Part shown: in pieces, positions 40,554 to 50,487 of the stretch | Position numbering within the stretch: position 1 is the stretch's first letter | How the letters are laid out: each line of letters starts with the position of its first letter | Assembly (NCBI GenBank): GCA_016715945.1 | Contig: JADJXJ010000001.1 | Location: 2,480,001-2,544,000 of the forward strand | Direction of reading: 5' to 3' | DNA length: 64,000 bases | DNA from: Bacteroidota bacterium | GTDB taxonomy: Bacteria > Bacteroidota > Bacteroidia > Bacteroidales > F082 | Program-made: the position numbers and the translations under genes | The notes under the pieces: model-generated | Database searches by the model: none | Told to the model about the DNA's origin: nothing | What the model saw: only the letters and a program-made list of their open reading frames with translations

Positions 40554-42095
40554 TTATTTTGGATTTTTTATTGGGAGTAGTTTGTACAGTTGGTTGGCCG
40601 GGTGGTCTGGAAGTACCTCGAGGGTATGGCTGAGCCAGCCAAAAGGTTCTACTTCATTGAGTTTGCAAGTGGCTAACAAGGAATAAATCATGGCTGCGCG
40701 CTTTGCTCCCTCATGCGAGCCTGCAAACAGATAGTTTTTTCGGCCAAGGGCTACAGGACGTATGGTGTTTTCAATCAGGTTGTTGTCCATTTGATATCGT
40801 CCGTCATCGAGGTATCTTATCAGTCTTGGCCAAAGGGTCAACATGTAAGTGATGGCCTGGCCAATGGCGCTTTTGGGCAAGACACAGGCATGTTGCTCAC
40901 TGAGCCACCGATGCAACTGCTCAAGCACAGGTTGGGCCTGTTGCTGTCTGAGGATTTTTATCTCATCATGGTTCAGGTGATTCTCTTTTGCCATGCGCTC
41001 AATCTGGTATAGCTTGCCTATAAGCAACAGGGCAGTTTCAGCCCGTTGGCTGTCGTTATCCAATGCCTTTTCAAAATTGCGTCTGGCATGTGCCATGCAG
41101 GCAAGTTGCAAGATATGGCCTTTGAGTCTTAATCCGTTGTATGCTGCATAACCATCGGTTTGAAGCACTCCGCTAAAGTCTTTCAAAAACTTCTCCGGGC
41201 CTTCGCGTCCGCGCCCTGCTTGGTAGTCGAATACCACAAGGCGCTCCATCGGATCGTGGTACACCCAGAGGTAACCTTTGTGTGTTGAGCCCGGCTTGTC
41301 TTTTGTCAATACTGCAATGGGCGTTTCATCGGCCTGAAGGTAGCCCGAGGATTGAACTTTTGCCACAAGGCTATGGTATAGCGGTTCAAGCAACTGACAG
41401 CTGGCGCTGAACCATCCGTTGATGGTTGACTCTGACAACTGAAGCTTCTGACGTTTGAACATTTGTACCTGACGGTAAAATGGCAGGTGATCTGCGTATT
41501 TACTCACTATCAGGTGAGCCAACATGCTTGCGCCGGCATTACCTTTCTCGATAGGCAGGCTCGGAAGCTCGGCTATGGCTATCTGTGTTTGTTCCTGGTT
41601 CTGACCAAGCACATACTTGGGGCGCACAATCTGCCTGACATAGATGCTGCCAGGCTCGTATTCAAGTACCTCCGTGATGGCATTACCAATGAAGCGGGCG
41701 CCCTCAGGAAGGTTCTGTGGTTCGATGACCTGCTGTTTGCGTGGCAAATGGGCCGGAAGTTCAAGACGAAGCGGTTGTTGCTTGTCTTTTTGCCCGGCTT
41801 TTGTACGGGTGTAGTTTATTTGCTGGGTCTGGGGCTCCGGTTTCTGAGGTTCCGGCAGCTCGAAAAGGGTTAGTTGATTGGGATTGGCAGCCACAAACCG
41901 TTCGCTCTTTGCACCAAATAGCATACGCTTGAGCTGGGCAAGTTCATGCTTGAGCAGCTTGAGCTCGACCACCAGCGCATCATATTCCGATACCATGTCC
42001 TTATGCCGTGCAAGCTCTTGACGAAGCATATTGAGCTCGGCCAGTAAGGCTTGATGTGCTGCTTTGGAAATAGTGATTGTTTCTGTGCTTGCCAT
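40554..42095 (-). CDS. tnpC: IS66 transposase TnpC
   Basis: A 513-residue DDE transposase. Residues 1-65 form a coiled-coil-rich start (LLAELNMLRQELARHKD). The central part has the IS66 block LPFYRQVQMFKRQKLQLSES. The acidic triad is readable at QADETPI, LQTDGYAAYN and NNLIENTIRPVALGRKNYLF (the catalytic Glu). The C-terminal IS66 tail WLSHTLEVLPDHPAN is present. The typical zinc-finger cysteines of some IS66 transposases are not seen. Complete and probably functional. Confidence 0.95.
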   Translation of the reverse strand: MASTETITISKAAHQALLAELNMLRQELARHKDMVSEYDALVVELKLLKHELAQLKRMLFGAKSERFVAANPNQLTLFELPEPQKPEPQTQQINYTRTKAGQKDKQQPLRLELPAHLPRKQQVIEPQNLPEGARFIGNAITEVLEYEPGSIYVRQIVRPKYVLGQNQEQTQIAIAELPSLPIEKGNAGASMLAHLIVSKYADHLPFYRQVQMFKRQKLQLSESTINGWFSASCQLLEPLYHSLVAKVQSSGYLQADETPIAVLTKDKPGSTHKGYLWVYHDPMERLVVFDYQAGRGREGPEKFLKDFSGVLQTDGYAAYNGLRLKGHILQLACMAHARRNFEKALDNDSQRAETALLLIGKLYQIERMAKENHLNHDEIKILRQQQAQPVLEQLHRWLSEQHACVLPKSAIGQAITYMLTLWPRLIRYLDDGRYQMDNNLIENTIRPVALGRKNYLFAGSHEGAKRAAMIYSLLATCKLNEVEPFGWLSHTLEVLPDHPANQLYKLLPIKNPK

Positions 42096-42142
42096 AGGGC
42101 AAAATTACAGAATCAACCTGCTGGAAATGACCGCCTTAAACC

Positions 42143-42508
42143 TTAGTTTCCAACAAAATCATGTCGATAAAATCGCTTGTTTTTTCTTGCATTTTCCATT
42201 GAAATACCATTGATTATCATCACCAGCTGGCTATAGTCGAGCATCTGGTTTTTCACCCCATCCATACTTTGTTTGGGCAGTTGCAGCCTGCCTTGCTCGA
42301 GTCGCTTGTAAAACAGTACGAACCCTCCGGGTTCCCACCGAAGCATTTTGATGCAGTTGCGTGGCTTGTTAATGAAAATGTACAAATCTCCGCTCATGGG
42401 GTTTTGGCCAAGCTTGCTTGTGACCAGCCCGCATAAGCCGTCGAAACTTTTACGCATGTCTGTTGGCTCAAGGTAGAGAAAATACCTTGCCGAAGTAATG
42501 GAAAACAT
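42143..42508 (-). CDS. tnpB: IS66 accessory protein TnpB
   Basis: A 121-residue IS66 Orf2-type protein with TDMRKSFDGLCGLV, GDLYIFINKPRNCIKML and WEPGGFVLFYKRLEQGRLQLP, the hallmark blocks of this family. It is needed for IS66 transposition together with TnpA and TnpC, but its exact role is not established. It begins 4 bp after tnpA ends. Confidence 0.95.
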   Translation of the reverse strand: MFSITSARYFLYLEPTDMRKSFDGLCGLVTSKLGQNPMSGDLYIFINKPRNCIKMLRWEPGGFVLFYKRLEQGRLQLPKQSMDGVKNQMLDYSQLVMIINGISMENARKNKRFYRHDFVGN

Positions 42509-42512
42509 ATCA

Positions 42513-42794
42513 TCACATCCGGATTAAACATTTGAGCAGCGATACAGGGGTAGACAACGGCACATGTAGCTCAATGCCATTGGGATAACGAATCAACAGG
42601 TTTGTGCTACATGGCCCATTCAACTGCACAAAGCCTCCAGTTGCCTGCTCCTTTGAACGATACTTATTTACCCAGTAACGAAATGTGTAAAGCTTCATCC
42701 CATTTGCCATTGCAAACGACCTTTGACTTTGACCACTTTGCTCCCACTGCTCAACCAAAAAAAACATTTTGTCTTTGCGCTCTTTACGAATCAT
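42513..42794 (-). CDS. tnpA: IS66 accessory protein TnpA
   Basis: A 93-residue helix-turn-helix-type protein (WEQSGQSQRSFAMANGMKLYTFRYWVNKY), the first gene of the IS. The fold suggests binding to the IS ends. Complete in this copy. Confidence 0.88.
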   Translation of the reverse strand: MIRKERKDKMFFLVEQWEQSGQSQRSFAMANGMKLYTFRYWVNKYRSKEQATGGFVQLNGPCSTNLLIRYPNGIELHVPLSTPVSLLKCLIRM

Positions 42795-42867
42795 ATCCCA
42801 AAAATTTTAAGCGCAAATATCTGCAACCCAACCCCATCCTAAAATATGCTCGTGGCCGAAGGGTTAC

Positions 42868-42875
42868 GAAAATCC
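42868..42875. repeat. Target-site duplication, IS66 copy 1, right
   Basis: GAAAATCC, matching 40516-40523. Confidence 0.92.
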
Positions 42876-43384
42876 AAACTCATCAAAACCGTGGTGGGTG
42901 CCGAAATCCCAACGGGGATGAACCGTAGTGTTGCAAACCCCACCCAGGGGTGAGTTTACCTGCCGGCAGGATTTGAGTGCGTTGCCGGCGCCATTCGTTA
43001 CATTGCTGTTTGGAAAACCCTGTGCCACCACATAATCAACCAATTGCGTCCATTCGGCATCGCTTGGCACATGCCAGCCAGCAGGGCAAAGTCCATTGGT
43101 GTTGTTTACTGCATACCAGTTATAAAGCGCGCCATAGCTGTTTTTCCAGATGCTGTCGTTGTTATACCAGTCATAAGCTCCGGTGGTGTTGTTCGACCAT
43201 GCACTGTTATCTGAGCCGTGATATTCGATAATCGCATTGTTGCGGTATTTGGTGGTTCTCAGGTTTTCTTTCATCCAGCACTGGTTGCCAATGAGCACAG
43301 TGTTGTAAACATTACCGTCAATGTCAGTAACCGTAGGGGTTTCCGGACAGGGCTGGCCGGTGCCGCCGCCACCACCCGCAGTCA

Positions 43385-43895
43385 CCATAATGTAACCATC
43401 TTTCGTGTGGCTGTTCGAGCCATGCGCATTTGAAGCTGTAAGCTTTACGTTGTAGCTGCCGGCATTCTGATAGGTTTTTGATGGATTTTGTTGTGTACTT
43501 GTGGTTCCGTCGCCAAACTCCCATAACCAGCTTGTGGGATTGTTGCTGCTCTGGTCGGTGAAGGTTACGGTTAAGGGGGCTGTGCCGCTGGTTGGGTTAC
43601 CTGTAAAGGCGGCAACAGGTGCGCTGCCTGCAGCACTCACTGTGATGTAATTATTTTTCGTGTGACTGTTCGACCCATGCGCATTTGAAGCTGTAAGTTT
43701 CACATTGTAGCTGCCGGCATTCTGATAGGTTTTTGATGGATTTTGTTGTGTACTTGTGGTTCCGTCGCCAAACTCCCATAACCAGCTGGTGGGATAGTTG
43801 CTGCTTTGATCGGTAAAGTTCACCGTCAGCGGGGCTAAACCGGAAGTGGGTATAGCACTGAAGGCTACTTCAGGCGCACTGCCGGATGTTTCCGT
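43385..43895 (-). repeat. Tandem 255-bp PKD-domain duplication
   Basis: Two adjacent copies with a period of 255 bp (85 codons), e.g. CATGCGCATTTGAAGCTGTA at 43421 and again at 43676. High DNA identity indicates a recent internal duplication. Confidence 0.8.
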
Positions 43896-44279
43896 TGTAA
43901 ACTGTACCTGGCTGCCATAAGCAGTTCCCGCACTATTGGTTGCGTATGCCCTGACGTAATAAACCGTATTTTGCGAGAGGCCAGTTAAGAGACTTTGAAA
44001 AAGGCCTGTTCCTCCTCCTTCATTGGTGATACCGGCATGTAGCTCAATGGTTGGCGTTTGTGATGTGCTCCATACAATACCCCGTGAGGTTATCGCGCCG
44101 CCGCCATCGTTTGTAACATTACCACCGCTTTTAGCCGTAGTGGCAGTAATCTCTGTTACTGCATGCGTGCTGATGGTTGGTAGTTCAACCTTCTTTTCTT
44201 CCTTTTTGCAATTCGTTAGCATAACGCTGGTTGCAATTGCAAATGCTGACAGTAAACTTAACTTTTTCATATTTTTCAA

Positions 44280-44647
44280 TTTAGTTTGGTATTGTTCCTT
44301 TACTATTTATTGCATTTTGTTGGTAACGGTTGCTTGTATTAATAGTTTGGTATTGCATGCCATGTTCCTAACAGCACGCACGAACGCCGATGCGGGTCTG
44401 GACGTTTATAAACACTAAGCCCCAATGCATTATGCAATATGTTAGCCGTTCGGTGTAAATTTTTTTCTGTCATTTTGTCTTTCAATTTACTACTTCGTTG
44501 TTGACTACCTTTCGTTGCCTTTGTTGGCTCTTTTGCGCTTTTTGATTTTAATTTTGGCTCGTTCGAAATGAAATTAATGAATTCCCATACAAATACATTT
44601 TTTTGAGTAATTGAAAATTTGCATCCAATTGCGTATGCATAAATAGC
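44280..44647. other. AT-rich gap, no supported gene
   Basis: 368 bp of AT-rich DNA between two leftward genes. I see no reading frame, promoter match or terminator that I would defend. CTAAC (44367-44371) and GTTAG (about 44,440) are weakly inverted but too short to call an attC site. Confidence 0.4.
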
Positions 44648-46348
44648 TTATACTTTATCCAGTTCCTCCATTAATGCTTTCCTTTTAGGATATTCCGTTC
44701 TCAAGTATGAAATAACTGAATTTGCTTTGTCTCTTGCTCCCAGTTTTATAATCTTGCGGATGTATCTGCAAGCATTTTGGTAATGGTTTCTACCCATATT
44801 GTCTTCCAAGTATTTTTGAACTCCTTTTGCGTATATTTCAACTAATTCATTCGCATAATCTTTTGCCAGATACTTTTCGTAATATTCAATTGTGTTTAAA
44901 TCGGGGGTTTTTCTGACCAATTCAAAAAGTCTGTCCCACCATTGTTCGTTTATGAAAATTTTTGCAATCAAATTGGTATCTATCCATCGTTTTGTTGTTG
45001 TAATATCATGAATAACATCTTCTACAAATCCAATCCATTTTTCAGGTTGTACATGCTGTTTGAGTATTTGGTAATAATCCTGCTCATGCCTGAAATTGTC
45101 AATAAATAACAGACGAGCGTATTCAATAATTTTGTCGGAGTCGTTTTGGGCTTGTGCTATTTTTAATAACCAGTCGTACCATTCTTTTGCTAATCCAGGT
45201 TTATCTTTAGAATCATGATTTATTCCGTCCTTGGCTAAAGAAATGGCTTTATCATAATTTTTCTTTTGGAGTGATTTTTGAATAGCTTCCCGTCTTAAAT
45301 TTGGATTTGTAATATTTTGTTCCAGATATTTTTCTGCGGCATTTTCTCCTTTGGTTTTAAGCAATATATCGTACTTTATAGTTTGGGCTTCTTCCTTCGC
45401 GTAATCGGAACTTTGAACTTTTTCTATTAGTGCAAAAATTCGCTCAGTTTCGTCTTCAGTTTTCAAAAGTAGTGCAGCAATTCGCAAAATACCAATATGC
45501 CAATCCCAGCCTGAATAAATTTCTTTGTCAAAAGAGCTAAAACAATATTCAATAATTAGTTTTCTGATTTCTTCAGATAACTTTTCCTGTGCGATAGTAT
45601 AAAGCATTTGATAAGCGGTATCAATACTTCCGCCGATATCACCATTGCTGTCATCCGAATACTGAAGAGCTTCTGTCATTTGCTCCATCACGGCAGTACA
45701 AATAAAAAAAGCACTTTTATAATTGAGTTTGATGATCTGTTTTTGTGCCGTCTCCAATAGGTTGTCAACGGCAATTCCTACAACCCTTGATGCCGACCAG
45801 TCGATAAAACCATACCTGTCGGAAGCCGATTTAAGGATTGTTTTTACCTGCTTAACGTACAGTTCTTTCGATTCATCGGAATTGTGTTGTACAAAATAAG
45901 ATAAAAACAAATTCCTGAAATGAGGGTCTGTTGAGGCCATTTCGCGCACAAATTCTTTTAATTCATCATGGCTTGCTTTTTCAAGCAATTCGTCAACCTG
46001 CTGAGCAACTATTTTAGGCTTTGCAGGTTTAACAGATTGCTTTTTTTTGGTTCTTTTCGTCTTTTTATTCAATTCCAACTCATCTTGTTGCAGGTAAAAA
46101 ATAACAGCAGCTATATGCTTGCAAACAGGCCCCATATCGTAGGGGCAATCGCAATCATGCTCGGTAATAATTCCGTTTTTGAGGATAAGTTGAACTGTAT
46201 AATCCTGGGTACCCTCGACAATAGCCACATACTCGCCAGGGCTTATTTCTTCGGGTTCGTTTACTTGCCCATTTTTAAAGTACTGTAAACCACGCTTAAG
46301 TATGGTTTCATCAATGTATTGCTCAAATTGGTTCAGCGGAATTTTCAT
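44648..46348 (-). CDS. SWIM zinc-finger protein
   Basis: A 566-residue soluble protein. The SWIM motif CxCx7CxH is visible as Cys66, Cys68, Cys76 and His78 (HDCDCPYDMGPVCKH). The remaining 480 residues are helical with TPR-like repeats. SWIM domains bind DNA or proteins. Similar stand-alone genes often occur in variable genome islands, but the function is unknown. AT-rich and placed between mobile elements, so horizontally acquired cargo is likely. A TAAATTTG box on the minus strand (46371-46378) may be its promoter. Confidence 0.8.
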   Translation of the reverse strand: MKIPLNQFEQYIDETILKRGLQYFKNGQVNEPEEISPGEYVAIVEGTQDYTVQLILKNGIITEHDCDCPYDMGPVCKHIAAVIFYLQQDELELNKKTKRTKKKQSVKPAKPKIVAQQVDELLEKASHDELKEFVREMASTDPHFRNLFLSYFVQHNSDESKELYVKQVKTILKSASDRYGFIDWSASRVVGIAVDNLLETAQKQIIKLNYKSAFFICTAVMEQMTEALQYSDDSNGDIGGSIDTAYQMLYTIAQEKLSEEIRKLIIEYCFSSFDKEIYSGWDWHIGILRIAALLLKTEDETERIFALIEKVQSSDYAKEEAQTIKYDILLKTKGENAAEKYLEQNITNPNLRREAIQKSLQKKNYDKAISLAKDGINHDSKDKPGLAKEWYDWLLKIAQAQNDSDKIIEYARLLFIDNFRHEQDYYQILKQHVQPEKWIGFVEDVIHDITTTKRWIDTNLIAKIFINEQWWDRLFELVRKTPDLNTIEYYEKYLAKDYANELVEIYAKGVQKYLEDNMGRNHYQNACRYIRKIIKLGARDKANSVISYLRTEYPKRKALMEELDKV

Positions 46349-46685
46349 ATTTTATCCAAATTATTAATCACAAATTTATATTATTTCGATGGGGCAACTG
46401 TAATAAACAAATCTTTCGCAAACTCAGGTCTTGTGTCTGTTTGTGTGCTATGCATACAGGCTGTTTTGTGCGTCGGTTGTACATTAATTCGCTTTCTTTT
46501 TTCTATCTTTAAGTAGCAAACTGGCAGTAGTATCAATATCTTATTTCATTAATGAATAACGTGTTGCGTGTTGCCGCGGTTTGCAAATTCGGAATGCTTC
46601 ATTGTCAACCAAGCACAAATGTTGAGATAACCGCTGCTCTTGATTTAACCACTGAATCGCTGCTTTGGGCAAGCGGTTGTTGGCA

Positions 46686-47679
46686 TTATTGGCTATATTT
46701 ATCTTCCTTATCATTGTCAAACAGTTCGTGTAGTTTTTGTTGTAAAAGTTTCTTGTCGGGTAGCTGCGTTTTATATTCTGAAACCATTGTCGGTGAAAGG
46801 CTTCTGCTTAAAGCATATTCTACTACTTCACAGTCTTTGTCCTTACATAATAAAACTCCAATGCTCGGATTTTCGTTTGGCTTTTTTAACGTCTCTGTCC
46901 AGTGCTTCCAGGTAAAAGTTTAGCTGGCCCAGATGTTCTGGCTTAAATTTATCAGCTTTTAGTTCGAATGCCACTAAACATTGCAACCCTCGGTGGTAGA
47001 AAAGCAAATCAATGTAAAAATCGCTGTTACCTACTTGCAACTTATATTCCTCTGCTACGAACAAAAATTCTTTCCCGAGTTCGAGAATGAAATTTTTCAT
47101 CTGTATTACAAGTCCACGTTGCAAATCACTTTCATTATGTAGTTCAGGTAAGTTTAAAAATTCAAATACATAGCTGTCTTTGAAGGTGTTTGAAAGCTCG
47201 TGATTACTTTCTCTCAACGCTGTCGAGAGTTTTGAGTTTCCAATCATTGTCCGCTCGAAAAGGCTTGCTGAAATTTGTCTTTCAAGTTCTCTGAAACTAT
47301 ATCTTTCTTGTTTTGATAACTTTAGATAAAATTCTCTTTCTTCGGCAGTCTTACACCTCGAAAAAATTGCCAAGTTATGTGACCAACTAATTTCTCTCAA
47401 CAGTGTTGAGAGTTTTGGAAAGTTCTTGTAGGTTTCATAAAATTGCTTCATTCTCCAAAGGTTTTTATCGGAGAACCCTTTTAATTCTGGTTCGTTTGTT
47501 TTTATGAATTTTGCCAATTCTGTTACTACAGAGTCACCCCATTCTGAATGTTCAATTTTATTGCTGATATATTCACCAATATTCCAATAAAGATTGATCA
47601 GTTCAGCGTTTACGGCTTTTAATGCGTTGTTCCGTGATTGTTTTATGAGCTGAATTATGTCCGTAAATCTATTGTCCAT
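46686..47679 (-). pseudogene. DUF1016 (YhcG-like) PD-(D/E)xK nuclease gene with a frameshift
   Basis: Residues 1-278 read as a DUF1016 protein: an N-terminal helical region (LINLYWNIGEYIS, NLWRMKQFYETY) and a PD-(D/E)xK core (NSDFYIDLLFYHRGLQCLVAFELKAD). The frame then breaks at a six-base homopolymer (T6 on the plus strand, 46882-46887). One base fewer restores the usual ending NPSIGVLLCKDKDCEVVEYA and runs to a TAA at 46686-46688, giving 330 residues, the normal family length. The family is linked to genome islands and restriction loci. Real decay and a sequencing error are both possible. Confidence 0.8.
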
Positions 47680-47794
47680 TTTTTATTTCTATTTGCTAAA
47701 AATCTATGTTTTTCCGGGCGTGACTCCCTCTTTTGAATTTGTTTTTTAGCCATTACCGCTAACTCGTTTATTGATGTGCCATAATCCTCCACAC

Positions 47795-47917
47795 TCACCT
47801 ACTAAGGCTGTAGATGTGCGACTGCTCAAGGTCATTTTCATGGTCAATGGGCACAAGGCTATCAAAAAAACCTGTCGCCACCTGCACTTTGGATACGATT
47901 CTACCTGAGTCTATCAT
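47795..47917 (-). CDS. Possible 40-residue orphan reading frame or gene remnant
   Basis: A hydrophilic 40-residue frame (MIDSGRIVSKVQVATGFFDS and on). The open frame extends upstream to about 47,990 with a protein-like sequence but no start codon I trust. It looks like the tail of a lost gene next to the second IS66 copy. No family recognised. The rest of 47680-48092 shows nothing. Confidence 0.22.
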   Translation of the reverse strand: MIDSGRIVSKVQVATGFFDSLVPIDHENDLEQSHIYSLSR

Positions 47918-48092
47918 ATTGGTTTGGCGGTATATAGGCCCTAAATTTACAAATTCCCCCAAGATCCGCCAACAAATGTTAATAAATCTTAAAATACTTT
48001 ATATCACCTTTATTATCAAACACATACAAAATATGTTCCATCATTTTCGTTCAAACAAATCCTCAACATGCAACAAATTTTGCCGCTACCCA

Positions 48093-48100
48093 TAATATCT
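48093..48100. repeat. Target-site duplication, IS66 copy 2, left
   Basis: TAATATCT, identical to 50444-50451 and different from the duplication around copy 1. Confidence 0.92.
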
Positions 48101-48130
48101 GTAACCCTTCGGCCACGAGCGTGTTGCTTG

Positions 48131-49671
48131 TTATTTTGGATTTTTTATTGGGAGTAGTTTGTACAGTTGGTTGGCCGGGTGGTCTGGAAGTACCTCGAGG
48201 GTATGGCTGAGCCAGCCAAAAGGTTCTACTTCATTGAGTTTGCAAGTGGCTAACAAGGAATAAATCATGGCTGCGCGCTTTGCTCCCTCATGCGAGCCTG
48301 CAAACAGATAGTTTTTTCGGCCAAGGGCTACAGGACGTATGGTGTTTTCAATCAGGTTGTTGTCCATTTGATATCGTCCGTCATCGAGGTATCTTATCAG
48401 TCTTGGCCAAAGGGTCAACATGTAAGTGATGGCCTGGCCAATGGCGCTTTTGGGCAAGACACAGGCATGTTGCTCACTGAGCCACCGATGCAACTGCTCA
48501 AGCACAGGTTGGGCCTGTTGCTGTCTGAGGATTTTATCTCATCATGGTTCAGGTGATTCTCTTTTGCCATGCGCTCAATCTGGTATAGCTTGCCTATAAG
48601 CAACAGGGCAGTTTCAGCCCGTTGGCTGTCGTTATCCAATGCCTTTTCAAAATTGCGTCTGGCATGTGCCATGCAGGCAAGTTGCAAGATATGGCCTTTG
48701 AGTCTTAATCCGTTGTATGCTGCATAACCATCGGTTTGAAGCACTCCGCTAAAGTCTTTCAAAAACTTCTCCGGGCCTTCGCGTCCGCGCCCTGCTTGGT
48801 AGTCGAATACCACAAGGCGCTCCATCGGATCGTGGTACACCCAGAGGTAACCTTTGTGTGTTGAGCCCGGCTTGTCTTTTGTCAATACTGCAATGGGCGT
48901 TTCATCGGCCTGAAGGTAGCCCGAGGATTGAACTTTTGCCACAAGGCTATGGTATAGCGGTTCAAGCAACTGACAGCTGGCGCTGAACCATCCGTTGATG
49001 GTTGACTCTGACAACTGAAGCTTCTGACGTTTGAACATTTGTACCTGACGGTAAAATGGCAGGTGATCTGCGTATTTACTCACTATCAGGTGAGCCAACA
49101 TGCTTGCGCCGGCATTACCTTTCTCGATAGGCAGGCTCGGAAGCTCGGCTATGGCTATCTGTGTTTGTTCCTGGTTCTGACCAAGCACATACTTGGGGCG
49201 CACAATCTGCCTGACATAGATGCTGCCAGGCTCGTATTCAAGTACCTCCGTGATGGCATTACCAATGAAGCGGGCGCCCTCAGGAAGGTTCTGTGGTTCG
49301 ATGACCTGCTGTTTGCGTGGCAAATGGGCCGGAAGTTCAAGACGAAGCGGTTGTTGCTTGTCTTTTGCCCGGCTTTTGTACGGGTGTAGTTTATTTGCTG
49401 GGTCTGGGGCTCCGGTTTCTGAGGTTCCGGCAGCTCGAAAAGGGTTAGTTGATTGGGATTGGCAGCCACAAACCGTTCGCTCTTTGCACCAAATAGCATA
49501 CGCTTGAGCTGGGCAAGTTCATGCTTGAGCAGCTTGAGGCTCGACCACCATCGCATCATATTCCGATACCATGTCCTTATGCCGTGCAAGCTCTTGACGA
49601 AGCATATTGAGCTCGGCCAGTAAGGCTTGATGTGCTGCTTTGGAAATAGTGATTGTTTCTGTGCTTGCCAT
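48131..49671 (-). pseudogene. tnpC: tnpC of IS66 copy 2, frameshifted
   Basis: Matches the intact tnpC along its full length but is broken three times: one extra G near 49,539, one T missing from a T run near 49,364, and one T missing from a T run near 48,534. The result is three overlapping fragments in different frames. All catalytic motifs are still recognisable in the fragments. Confidence 0.9.
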
Positions 49672-49718
49672 AGGGCAAAATTACAGAATCAACCTGCTGG
49701 AAATGACCGCCTTAAACC

Positions 49719-50083
49719 TTAGTTTCCAACAAAATCATGTCGATAAAATCGCTTGTTTTTTCTTGCATTTTCCATTGAAATACCATTGATTATCATCACC
49801 AGCTGGCTATAGTCGAGCATCTGGTTTTCACCCCATCTATACTTTGTTTGGGCAGTTGCAGCCTGCCTTGCTCGAGTCGCTTGTAAAACAGTACGAACCC
49901 TCCGGGTTCCCACCGAAGCATTTTGATGCAGTTGCGTGGCTTGTTAATGAAAATGTACAAATCTCCGCTCATGGGGTTTTGGCCAAGCTTGCTTGTGACC
50001 AGCCCGCATAAGCCGTCGAAACTTTTACGCATGTCTGTTGGCTCAAGGTAGAGAAAATACCTTGCCGAAGTAATGGAAAACAT
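49719..50083 (-). pseudogene. tnpB: tnpB of IS66 copy 2, frameshifted
   Basis: Matches the intact tnpB but lacks one T in the run near 49,826-49,829 (four instead of five), which shifts the frame after about residue 86. Confidence 0.88.
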
Positions 50084-50087
50084 ATCA

Positions 50088-50370
50088 TCACATCCGGATT
50101 AAACATTTGAGCAGCGATACAGGGGTAGACAACGGCACATGAAGCTCAATGCCATTGGGATAACGAATCAACAGGTTTGTGCTACATGGCCCATTCAACT
50201 GCACAAAGCCTCCAGTTGCCTGCTCCTTTGAACGATACTTATTTACCCAGTAACGAAATGTGTAAAGCTTCATCCCATTTGCCATTGCAAACGACCTTTG
50301 ACTTTGACCACTTTGCTCCCACTGCTCAACCAAAAAAAAACATTTTGTCTTTGCGCTCTTTACGAATCAT
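50088..50370 (-). pseudogene. tnpA: tnpA of IS66 copy 2, frameshifted near its start
   Basis: One extra A in the A run at 50332-50340 (nine instead of eight) puts the normal ATG out of frame after about ten codons. The rest of the frame is intact and could only be read from an internal TTG at 50333. Confidence 0.82.
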
Positions 50371-50443
50371 ATCCCAAAAATTTTAAGCGCAAATATCTGC
50401 AACCCAACCCCATCCTAAAATATGCTCGTGGCCGAAGGGTTAC

Positions 50444-50451
50444 TAATATCT
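50444..50451. repeat. Target-site duplication, IS66 copy 2, right
   Basis: TAATATCT, matching 48093-48100. Confidence 0.92.
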
Positions 50452-50487
50452 CACCCTTCGCTAAAGTCGCTCTAGTCCCCCTTCACC

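Larger units (their letters stand above)
40524..42867 (-). mobile_element. IS66-family insertion sequence, intact copy (2344 bp)
   Basis: Bounded by perfect 20-bp terminal inverted repeats that begin GTAACCCTTCGGCCACGAGC and by an 8-bp direct repeat. The three genes on the minus strand are in the order tnpA, tnpB, tnpC, as usual for IS66. All three reading frames are open, so the element is probably still active. It splits a FISUMP lipoprotein gene. Confidence 0.95.
42868..44279 (-). pseudogene. 5' part of a PKD/FISUMP lipoprotein gene split by IS66
   Basis: Encodes the first 470 residues of a predicted surface lipoprotein. A lipoprotein signal (SVMLTNCKK, Cys24) is followed by a fibronectin-type-III-like domain (about 33-130), two nearly identical PKD domains (about 136-215 and 221-300, each with WLWEFGDGTTSTQQNPSKTY) and the start of a FISUMP domain (DIDGNVYNTVLIGNQCWMKENLRT, then WHVPSDAEWTQL). 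The IS66 element inserts after GFDEFGF, and a stop appears at once inside the IS. The rest lies at 40323-40523. AT-richer than the core genes. Confidence 0.88.
48101..50443 (-). mobile_element. IS66-family insertion sequence, second copy with frameshifts (2343 bp)
   Basis: Same orientation and 20-bp inverted repeats as copy 1, about 99% identical. Five single-base indels are visible: three in tnpC, one in tnpB and one in tnpA. Four of the five lie in T or A runs. As read, the element cannot make its own proteins but could be moved by copy 1. Confidence 0.95.

Noticed and set aside
44320..44460. attC-like CTAAC/GTTAG pair
   Set aside because: The inverted parts are only five or six bases long and the flanking sequence does not fold as an attC hairpin; no integrase gene is near.
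40516..50451. Composite transposon made of two IS66 copies
   Set aside because: Each IS has its own distinct 8-bp target duplication.
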